A stretch of DNA of 13,894 bases, from assembly GCA_005223375.1 (NCBI GenBank), contig RXOD01005474.1:1-13894 (forward strand), read 5' to 3'. Below, in pieces: positions 1 through 7,170 of this stretch. A program made the position numbers and the translations under genes. The DNA comes from Amoebophrya sp. AT5.2. Taxonomy: Eukaryota > Sar > Dinophyceae > Syndiniales > Amoebophryaceae. A model generated the notes under the pieces. It did not search any database, was not told the DNA's origin, and worked only from the letters and a program-made list of their open reading frames with translations. Positions within the stretch are counted from its first letter, which is position 1, and each line of letters opens with the position of its first letter.

Positions 1-1593
1 CCGCCGCTCCCCAGCACGCGGTCCGCGGGTGGGGGTTTGTTTGGCGGGCTCCTGCCCAAGTGCCTGAAGCAGTTCTTCATTTCGCCCGAGAACGCCCGCG
101 CACTGGCCCACTACGAGTACCATTCCGCGGCGCTTTCTCCGGTGGACCAAATCCTGAACCCCTACTGGGGGCTCGCCGCGAGTGTGGTCCCCGCCTGGAT
201 CTCACCGAACATGGTCACGAGTCTCGGTCTGCTGGCCCAGTTCACGGCTTTGTTTCTGTTCGTCGCGCACCAATTAAACCACGTGGTGCCCTTCGTCGAG
301 CAAAACTTGGTGCAAACACTCCTGCCCGAAGGATGGAACGCCATGCCGCAGAGCCACGTGCAGTACTGGGTGGACCTGTTCGTGTACTTCTACACCATGT
401 CGTGCTTCGTGTTCTACCACATCGCAGACGCGGCGGACGGAAAGCACGCGCGGAACACGGGGCAGAGCACGCCGCTGGGCGCGTTGGTGGACCACGGGTG
501 CGACGCGTGGAGCCTGCTCTGCGTCTTCATCTGCGCCATATGTGCGATCTTCCAGCCGGCGGTGATGACCGAGTCGCTAGGGGCCTCGGAAGTTACTAGT
601 AACCCGAAGAGCTACAACGGCCGCTACGACCCGCGGACGCACCCGCACATGCCGAACACGCTGCTCGTGTACCAGTGCGTGGTGTTCGCGAGCTTTTACG
701 CCGCGCAGTGGGCGCACTACCACACCGGGATTTTGGACACCGCGAACGTGACCGAGGGGCAGATGACCTACCTGGGGATGCTGTTCATCCTGTCGTCGAA
801 CTACATCCGCCACCTGTCGCGCTTCATCGTCGAGGTCCCGGTGCTGGCCGAGTTCACGATTCCGGGCCTGAACAAGGAGGTGACCGTGGGGGGCTTTTCG
901 ACGGAATACATGACGCTCACGATCTGGGTGTCGCAGGCGATCCCGATGTACGTGACCGCTTCCGCGGTGCTGGGGGTCTTCAAGGAGAAGGGGTTCCGGA
1001 AGACCGCGGGGACCCTGCTGGTGCCGTTTTTCGTGCACGTGGTGCAGTCGTTCTCGCTGTTGAAAATCCCCGGGCTGTTCCAGACGCACATGCTGAAAAT
1101 TCTGTTCTTCATGTGCATGTACGTGATGTACTTGTCGCTTCGTGCGATCGTCGCCCAGCTCTGCAGCATCCGCATCCGCCGCGTGAGCAACGTCGAGCTG
1201 CTCTTCCCGGTGACGCTGCCCATTCTCCTGTACCACCTGCACCTGAAGAAGCAAATCGACCTGGGCCGGGCCTTCGCCTCCGTCACCGCTTCCGTCGGGG
1301 GCACGGTGTTCGGCGCGGACGACAATTTCAGCAGCGCGACCGTGAACTGGCTCAGCAACAAGACGCGGGCCGAGATGAACACGGGGCTGATCTACTGGCT
1401 GTGCGGCTACATGCTGCTGCTGGTGCTCTTCTTCATGGTGGACGTGATCGGCACCATCTGCCGCACGCTGAAGCTACCCTTCCTGGCGCCGCTGAAGAAG
1501 CCGTGGAGGAAGAGCGACTTCGAAGTCAGCGACCGCTTCACGGCGATCGACAGCTCGCCCGCGAGCGCCGCGAAGAAGAAAAAGAAAAACTGA
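1..1593 (+). CDS. CDP-alcohol phosphatidyltransferase (choline/ethanolamine phosphotransferase type), 5' partial
   Basis: The enzyme transfers phosphocholine or phosphoethanolamine from its CDP derivative to diacylglycerol, the last Kennedy-pathway step, in the ER membrane. The frame is open to base 1, so the true start is outside the window; 530 residues are visible. Numbered from base 1, residues 146-168 match the family signature DG-x2-AR-x8-G-x3-D-x3-D exactly, with both terminal aspartates (164 and 168) present. A W-x2-YHTG-x-L motif lies near 237-245, as in eukaryotic CEPT enzymes. Hydrophobic segments lie near 70-90, 123-142, 170-190 and 225-240, with several more to 490. The protein ends in KKKKKN, so lysines sit at -3 and -4, matching a KKXX ER-retrieval signal. 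It is longer than the usual roughly 400 residues, with extra loops. No intron is seen, unlike the next two genes. Choline versus ethanolamine preference cannot be read from sequence. Confidence 0.93.
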   Translation, partial: PPLPSTRSAGGGLFGGLLPKCLKQFFISPENARALAHYEYHSAALSPVDQILNPYWGLAASVVPAWISPNMVTSLGLLAQFTALFLFVAHQLNHVVPFVEQNLVQTLLPEGWNAMPQSHVQYWVDLFVYFYTMSCFVFYHIADAADGKHARNTGQSTPLGALVDHGCDAWSLLCVFICAICAIFQPAVMTESLGASEVTSNPKSYNGRYDPRTHPHMPNTLLVYQCVVFASFYAAQWAHYHTGILDTANVTEGQMTYLGMLFILSSNYIRHLSRFIVEVPVLAEFTIPGLNKEVTVGGFSTEYMTLTIWVSQAIPMYVTASAVLGVFKEKGFRKTAGTLLVPFFVHVVQSFSLLKIPGLFQTHMLKILFFMCMYVMYLSLRAIVAQLCSIRIRRVSNVELLFPVTLPILLYHLHLKKQIDLGRAFASVTASVGGTVFGADDNFSSATVNWLSNKTRAEMNTGLIYWLCGYMLLLVLFFMVDVIGTICRTLKLPFLAPLKKPWRKSDFEVSDRFTAIDSSPASAAKKKKKN

Positions 1594-1596
1594 TTG

Positions 1597-1602
1597 AATA
1601 AA
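1597..1602 (+). promoter_or_regulatory. Possible polyadenylation signal AATAAA
   Basis: AATAAA begins three bases after the TGA stop of the phosphotransferase gene. It is the canonical hexamer, but many protists do not rely on it and the position is unusually close to the stop, so it may be coincidence. No comparable hexamer was noticed just after the BT1 stop. Confidence 0.3.
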
Positions 1603-1620
1603 AACCGGGATCGACCGGTT
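1603..1620. repeat. Perfect 6-bp inverted repeat just after the stop codon
   Basis: AACCGG (1603-1608) and CCGGTT (1615-1620) are perfect complements around a 6-nt loop, directly overlapping the end of the AATAAA-like run. In RNA this would form a small hairpin in the 3' UTR. There is no T-run after it, so it is not a bacterial-type terminator. Confidence 0.4.
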
Positions 1621-2670
1621 CGGGGACGTGGAAGTGAAGATTGAGGTGGTGGCCCTGGCCTTAGTTATATTTCATTGGATCGCTATTATTTTACGTGTGG
1701 TTTTTCTCTGTGTGTTTGAGTCGTACTCTCGATACGGCGTCGTTGCGGCAGCTTCGCGAACAGAAGCTGTGCGCAACGGCGAAGAAGAATTATGCGTACA
1801 CGTGGATATGTTGGAGGACAAAGATCAGAAGTGTGAACTCATGATGTTGACAGTGGGAATAACGGTGTTTCAAATAAGACGCATTCACTTTCACGCACGC
1901 ATGCCGCGTGCGTTATGTTCGGGCAACTAGATGACTTTGCAATTGTTTTCCGTATACAGACCAGCAGCTACATCGTTTCCGGCGGACGGAGCAGAACGCG
2001 ACGTGGAGGGACCGAAATTTTAAGTTTCTTCATGTAGTCGTTGGTGAAAATGTACATTTTTGCGCTAGCGGTTGGAGATCCCTGTCTCACCCTAAAAATG
2101 CTAGTGTCGGCTTTTGGCGGCGCACTAGTTCCCTGCCCACCTTCTCTGGGTCGTGCATGTGTGGATCGCAAAAAGAGAAAACCGACTTTCGTGCGCCGCA
2201 AAATCGCGGACGAAGGAATTCAGGTTTCACGTAGCGGATGTTGTTTGTTGTACAACAGCTCTCGCGTACTTCGTTGGACTGAGTGAAATACTTTCTTAAG
2301 TATAGTATTTGGTCTGTGCTGCACCCGTCCGCAGCAAATGACACGAAAGCGGACTTGCCTTCTTGGCAGTCTTCTGTTCCGTCGGTTAGAGTAGACTGGA
2401 CATGTCATTGTGAGGGCAAATCCGACGAGGGAAAAAATGCTTACCTCGAGAGAGTCGACGGAAGTCAATGTAATTTATTAGACTGGTTGGTGGTTTACCT
2501 TTACCTTTACGTTCGTCCCACTCCCAGTCCCACAAATCGGATAAATTAATCTGAATGCAGTAGGTGCATCGTCCGGATGCCTCCAAAGATGCCTCCAAAG
2601 ATGAAGAATAATGCGCAGTAGGCTCTCCGGCCACTAGATAAACCGTGTCGGAGAAGCTACATTCTTGAAA
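1621..2670. other. Intergenic region without a convincing gene
   Basis: Composition is more AT-rich than the flanking genes. Open frames here are short. The best, 1628-1930 (+), starts only at GTG and has no family resemblance. Small features are an ATACTT/AAGTAT hairpin at 2288-2303 with a 4-nt loop, a TTTACC unit repeated almost three times at 2494-2510, and a 12-bp tandem duplication near 2576. Promoter elements for the next gene presumably lie here, but none is recognisable. Confidence 0.6.
2576..2603. repeat. Two tandem 12-bp units
   Basis: GATGCCTCCAAA occurs twice head to tail (2576-2587 and 2588-2599), followed by a partial third GATG. It is non-coding as far as can be seen. Confidence 0.7.
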
Positions 2671-2701
2671 GCCTTTTCAATTTCTTGTCCCTCGGCTGCA
2701 G
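2671..2701 (+). promoter_or_regulatory. Possible trans-splice or 5' UTR splice acceptor upstream of the BT1 gene
   Basis: A pyrimidine-rich stretch ends in CTGCAG at 2696-2701, leaving 33 nt before the ATG at 2735. No matching donor was identified, so it could be a spliced-leader acceptor. Dinoflagellates and their relatives commonly trans-splice mRNAs, but this site is only inferred from pattern and position. A similar CAG sits 32 nt before the CFAP58 start. Confidence 0.3.
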
Positions 2702-2734
2702 TTTGCATCGGGGCGGCATCGGAGAAAGAACCAG

Positions 2735-5428
2735 ATGTCGCCTCCGACGATAGCCGTGAAACGGGGCGACGTCACTGAGGAGGCCAGTACCGCCCAGGGA
2801 ACCAGCTCCTCCGGCGAAGAAAACACCACGCAGGCGCAGCAAGATTCGTCCTTTCACTATGACGCGACAAATAACTCGCACCTCCATGAGCACAGCGACG
2901 ACGAGCAGCGTGGACTGCTGCTGGGAAGTGACAAACTGCTTTCCCTCTCGTCCTCCGGCGCTGGCACCACGACCACGGCCAGCGAAGTGGACGGCACTTC
3001 GAGCACATTCTCCTCCAGTCACCACCGCATCGTGGGGGAACACAAAAGTCGTGTGCGTCTGAAGAGCGTCGCCACGTCGCCGGTGGATACCGAAGAGGAG
3101 CACGACGGGGACTATGCCGACAACGTGGCCGCCGGGGGTGGAGAGCACAAGGACAAGGAGAAGGTTTCGGTCCTCACGCGGCCGGTGGAGTGGCTCGCGA
3201 CGCTGCACGATCTTTATGGATTCAAACTCCTCTTCATGCTGTTCGCAGCACAACATCTGCTGAAGGGATTCGCTGGTATTCGAAGCTTCACTTAAAACGT
3301 TATTTGTTTCGTTGAGTTGTGCCAGCCTGCTTCGGAAATGTCGAAAGAAAAACTCCCCAGGCACCTTTGTTTCGCAGCCGGAGCGTTTCATCTACAAGTC
3401 CTACCACGTCGAGGGTCCCCAGGTCCAGATCTACATGGGCGTTTCCGGCCTTCCCTGGGCTATGAAGCCGATTGTGGGCTTGCTCTCCGACTTGGTCCCG
3501 ATCGGCGGCTACAACAAGCGGCCGTACATCCTGATCGCTTCTGTCCTCGGCGTTTTCTCCATGGTTTGCCTGGCGTTCGTCCAGGTCCCGGTGATCGTGA
3601 TCGTGCTGCTGTTCTTCTGCATCGCGCTGCAGCGGTCCGTTTGCGACCTCCTGACCGAGGCAAAATACGCCGAGGCGCTGAAAAAGAAGCCCCAGCACGG
3701 CCCGGACCTGATGACGTTCGTGTGGGGCGGCATCGAGATCTCCGGGCTGATCGCTTTGCTGTTCGTGGGGCCGCTGGTGGAAGCGATCGGCCCGCGCAAG
3801 CCGTATTTGATTCTCCTGCCCTTCGCCGCCATGATCCTGTACCCCACGTACAAGAACTACCTGGACGAGTCGAAGCGCACCCACGCGGAGACGCAGGAGC
3901 ACCGGAAGAAACTGGTGACGGAGAACCGGGAGGTTTTCGGCCTCTGCGTGCTGATCACGGGGTGCACGCTGGCGATGACCCTTTCCGGGATCCTGTTCAC
4001 CAGCGTGAAGGTGCACGCGCTGACGGCGCTGGTGGTGCTGATCGTGATTCTGGTGAGCTTCTCGCTGGTGCTGCGCCCGGAAATCGCGAAAATGAACGCC
4101 TTCTTCCTGCTGCAAGGAAGCCTCAGCATCGGGATCTCGGGCGCGTCGTTCTACTTCTTCACCGACGGACCGAAGGAGTACCAATTAAAATTTTTGGATA
4201 TGGGCCGGCGCGTGTCTGCTTGTGTCACCGTTTTTTGATCGTGATCGCTATCGTTTCCACAACCTCTTCTGCATCAAGCGATTTCTGATTGCCGTCGAAA
4301 AAACATTTGTTCAGGTATCCCGCTGGTCCTCATTTTTCCCCTACTTTCTTCGTTACCGTGCTGGGTATTACTGGCAGTTGCTGCTCCTTGATCGGGCTTG
4401 CGTTTTACAACCGCTACCTGAAAGATTACACCTACACCACGCTCCTTACCGGAACCAACATCCTCGGGTCCTGCCTGTCCCTCGCGGATCTACTGGTTTT
4501 CACGAGAGGGAACTTGGCCTGGGGAATCAATGACCACATGTTCGTGCTTGGCGGCACCGTTTCCGCGAGCTTGATTGGGAACTGGCAGTGGATTCCTGGC
4601 GTCTGCATGCTGAGCCAGATGTGTCCCAAGAACATGTTAAGGGGAGGTTTGGAGTCTTTTCGTCCGGAGTATTTGTTTCTACAAAGGTGTCTAGAGACTC
4701 GTAGGTCCGATGCCGCAATTCATCTCCGATAGGGAGTGGGCGGAAGCCGCAGCGATGCCACCTGTTTGGTCCCGTATTTGTCTCGTTGTGCTATTTCTGT
4801 GTTTCGCCGGTATTGGACTGACATTTCACAACCGTATTCATTCGTGACGCTGCTTCGTACTTGTGCTACTTACGCGATCTATTTGACGGCGTCGAAAATG
4901 GCTCTTTCCTCCCTTTAAACATGGAAGCCACTCTGTACGCGCTCCTGGCAGGCTGCCACAACCTGGGAAACTCGATCAGCGACTACTTTGGCGCCTTCGT
5001 GCTCGAGTCACTGGGCTGCACGCCAGCGGTACTTGCTGAGTTTGAACTTTGAATGACTAGCAGCTTGCCGGTAAAAGTCATCCGAAGTTTTAAGCGAGCA
5101 CTTCCGAATGAATACAAGCTAAGCAGAGTAACGCATAGATATCAATGAAACAAACAAACCTGGAATACAGGGCCGCCCCGATGAAGGCGCGACGTTCGAG
5201 AATTTGTGGTTTGCGGCGTTGATCGGGACCACAGTGCCGATTGTGACCCTCTCGTTGATCCCCTGGATGATTCCGAACGCCCGGCAAACGGATACGATTC
5301 TCAGCGAGAATCCGGATTCGGCAACGGCAGGTAGCCTCTATTCGCAGTGGGTCATGGGGGCGAAAAAATCCTCCGAAAACGGCGGCCGAGACGGGTACGG
5401 TACGGTCGAGACGAATGACGGCATTTAA
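2735..5428 (+). CDS. BT1/folate-biopterin transporter family protein, five exons
   Basis: A polytopic membrane carrier of the FBT family, whose characterised members move folates, pterins or S-adenosylmethionine; the substrate here is unknown. Exons: 2735-3275, 3361-4177, 4315-4636, 4924-5028, 5171-5428, giving 680 residues with all phases consistent. Introns of 85, 137 and 142 nt are GT-AG; the third (287 nt) is not. ATG 2735 is the first after an in-frame TGA at 2666. Residues 1-155 form a Ser/Glu/His-rich hydrophilic tail, longer than in most relatives. TM1 lies near 160-182. The family signature GLPWAMKP-x-VGLLSD is at 210-224, followed by GGYNKRPY at 229-236. The second half carries FTDGPKEYPAGPHFSP near 448-463, the CPKN/MEATLYALL motif at the exon 3/4 junction (about 557-568), and FENLWF near the last helices. 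The tail is hydrophilic and ends at TAA 5426-5428. Confidence 0.93.
4637..4923 (+). other. Non-canonical 287-nt intron (intron 3 of the BT1 gene)
   Basis: Removing 287 nt restores the frame and the conserved FBT stretch CPKN-MEATLYALL. The hexamer AACATG occurs at both ends (4631-4636 and 4918-4923), so the exact cut is ambiguous by up to six bases. No position gives GT-AG: from 4753 to 4925 there is no AG dinucleotide at all. The ends are complementary: the strand from 4636 (GTTAAGGGGAGG...) and the reverse complement of 4891-4920 (GTTTAAAGGGAGG...) agree at about 22 of 28 aligned positions, including a TTTTCG block. Direct-repeat flanks plus terminal inverted repeats resemble introner elements derived from DNA transposons. 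Confidence 0.85.
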
Positions 5429-5498
5429 CTTTAACCACTCTGGTCAAGTGATAGTGATTTCATCGATCACTCAGTTTCGAAGCTTCTTTGGTGAAATT

Positions 5499-5526
5499 CA
5501 TCGTGACTTTTACGAATCTCACGATG
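5499..5526. repeat. Perfect 8-bp inverted repeat, 3' side of the BT1 gene
   Basis: CATCGTGA (5499-5506) pairs perfectly with TCACGATG (5519-5526) across a 12-nt loop, 70 nt after the BT1 stop codon. It would form a hairpin in the 3' UTR or downstream flank. Its function is unknown. Confidence 0.6.
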
Positions 5527-5716
5527 CTTTGATGGGTAGGCTCGGGAGTTCGATCGACAAGATGAAAAATGCAGATACTTACGCATAGAATTGCCTGTAA
5601 CAAACCGTGCTACTGATTTCTTTCGCACGGAAAATGAACTGAGGAATTGAAAGGCCTGTAAAATGACGATTCAGGAGATCTACACCTACAGCCAGCAAGC
5701 CTTAAAGGTGGCGTTC

Positions 5717-5745
5717 CGAGAAAAAAATATTCTGTTATTTTCTCG
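5717..5745. repeat. Perfect 8-bp inverted repeat with A/T-rich loop
   Basis: CGAGAAAA (5717-5724) and TTTTCTCG (5738-5745) are perfect complements; one mismatch inward, two more A-T pairs follow. It lies in non-coding DNA. Confidence 0.55.
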
Positions 5746-5780
5746 CAATAGCGTACTAGTAACTCGATCCGATTCATTGC

Positions 5781-5836
5781 GATTCTGAATTTGTTGGTCC
5801 GCTTTTGTCGCTACACTCATGATTGGATTCTGAATT
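5781..5836. repeat. 11-bp direct repeat, 45-bp period
   Basis: GATTCTGAATT is present at 5781-5791 and again at 5826-5836. The intervening sequence shows no obvious gene or terminal complementarity. Confidence 0.5.
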
Positions 5837-6263
5837 GATGAGCTCGCGATCCCTCTTGAAGTTGTATTAGGGCCCTAGGCCCAAGCCGTCCACTGCAAAG
5901 ATTTTGGAGCTGCTTTTTGAGGAATGCCGATGTTGAACCTTTGACGGTGCGCCGCAGACGAAGAACGAAGGATCCAACGGCTTGCTCGTTGTTGTAACGT
6001 TTGACGCTGTGAAGGAACGAAGAACAGTAGGTGGGCATGATTTCTTGAATGCCGTTACCGCCTTCTTAGGCCTGCCTCGCGGAAGCCATCGAAGACCAAG
6101 CTGCTAGTGATTTCGCCGCGAGTGGTGATTCGTTCGTGTAGTCGTGGTCGCCTATAATTTCTTGCTTTCGATTCTTGCCTCGTGAAACACCCATCATTCG
6201 TGGCGTTTGTGGTTCATTTTATTCCGGAGTGACGATCGGATTCGGAGGGATCGAGTGAAGCAG

Positions 6264-6378
6264 GTGAGTATCTTCTAGTAGAAGGCGCAAAGCAAAACCG
6301 ACGATTCGCAAATTGTATTCGCACGCAACCTGCAAAATAGCCTAGTTTACTTTGAATTTTTTTTGAATGTTTTTCTAG
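6264..6378 (+). other. Orphan intron-like segment, possibly in a 5' UTR
   Basis: CAG|GTGAGT at 6261-6269 is a near-ideal U2 donor. 115 nt downstream a long T-rich tract ends in TTTTTCTAG (acceptor AG 6377-6378). Neither flank is coding in any frame that fits, so if it is spliced it probably belongs to the CFAP58 5' UTR or to an unannotated transcript. This is based on splice-site appearance only. Confidence 0.35.
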
Positions 6379-6684
6379 TGCCCCTTGTGAGGGCGACTCA
6401 GGCGGTTGCGTACGCGCAAGCTTAACGGTGGAATTGTTCGACGCCGAGGACACGATGCCATGACCACAATGACCGTGATACTTTTTCGATAGTGGTGCGT
6501 GGCTATTCCGCCACGGAAGGCAAAGCTGCAGCGAGCGGAGCTACGCGTCGACCCATTGCGGCCCATCCGGGGCTGTGCTGTAGCGCGCGGGTGCCAGGCC
6601 CAGGCGCGAGGTCAGTGGGAAGGCTTTTCCATTCAGGGAGGACGTGGACGGGCGAAGCATACGAGCGACAATCTCGTACTAGCA

Positions 6685-6710
6685 CTGCAGCAGAGCCGTC
6701 GCTGCTGCAG
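6685..6710. repeat. Perfect 9-bp inverted repeat upstream of CFAP58
   Basis: CTGCAGCAG (6685-6693) and CTGCTGCAG (6702-6710) are perfect complements around an 8-nt loop. This is a strong G+C hairpin in non-coding DNA. Confidence 0.6.
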
Positions 6711-7119
6711 CGGACGAGGCGTCCTTCGAGGTTAGGCCTGCACCTCCGTTGCGGTTGTCCCGTGGCGATCAGAAAGAGCACGCGGCACTGAGAAGCGAAT
6801 CCTGCGGCCAGCGCGCTCGAAATTCCAACCGCACGATCGAGAACAACGAAGGGAGGCGAGACTCCCCCCTGCGGCTAACGACGCGTGGCACTGTGACATC
6901 ATCCGCTGGTGTCCCCGATTAACATCTTGTTTCGAAACGCAACATCGCAGACCTCGCCCCCGGCCGCTGCGAGTCGCCGATCGTCGCATATCGAGACAGC
7001 TTCTGGGATACTTACCCAACTCCGCACTTCTTGCTGCTGCGGACTCGACCACTGGAATTCCTTTTTGCTGAGACTGGAACCGGGTGCAGCGCAGCTGTCT
7101 GTAAGCATACCTTGTAGAA

Positions 7120-7138
7120 TCCCGCTTCTTACGTACAG
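7120..7138 (+). promoter_or_regulatory. Possible splice acceptor upstream of the CFAP58 start
   Basis: A pyrimidine-rich run (CCCGCTTCTT) leads to a CAG at 7136-7138, 32 nt before the ATG at 7171. It is a candidate for trans-splicing or for the end of a 5' UTR intron. The spacing nearly equals that of the candidate before the BT1 gene. Confidence 0.28.
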
Positions 7139-7170
7139 TAACCAAGTACCACCTGCTGGTTGCCGGCAAG

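Larger units (their letters stand above)
5429..7170. other. Non-coding region between the BT1 and CFAP58 genes
   Basis: No open frame here has protein-like character. The sequence is AT-richer than either neighbour (24 of 60 G+C in 5461-5520). It holds several perfect inverted repeats, an 11-bp direct repeat, and an intron-like segment at 6264-6378, all listed separately. It may include the 3' UTR of the transporter and a long, possibly spliced 5' UTR of CFAP58. No tRNA or other RNA gene was recognised. Confidence 0.6.

Noticed and set aside
577..1254. Long minus-strand frame opposite the phosphotransferase gene
   Set aside because: It is a shadow created by GC-rich third positions on the plus strand; its translation is His/Arg/Gln-rich without structure.
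1628..1930. 100-codon plus-strand frame after the phosphotransferase gene
   Set aside because: It begins at GTG only, has no family resemblance, lacks the GC3 bias of real genes here, and sits where a 3' UTR or spacer is expected.
3317..4288. 323-codon plus-strand frame overlapping the BT1 gene
   Set aside because: It is out of frame with the conserved transporter motifs and Arg/Pro-rich; the 3361-4177 exon explains this DNA.
4634..4923. BT1 intron 3 as a U12-type AT-AC intron
   Set aside because: One of the boundary pairs allowed by the AACATG repeat is AT...AC, but the donor reads ATGTTAAGGG, unlike the U12 consensus ATATCCTT, and no clear U12 branch-site motif was found.
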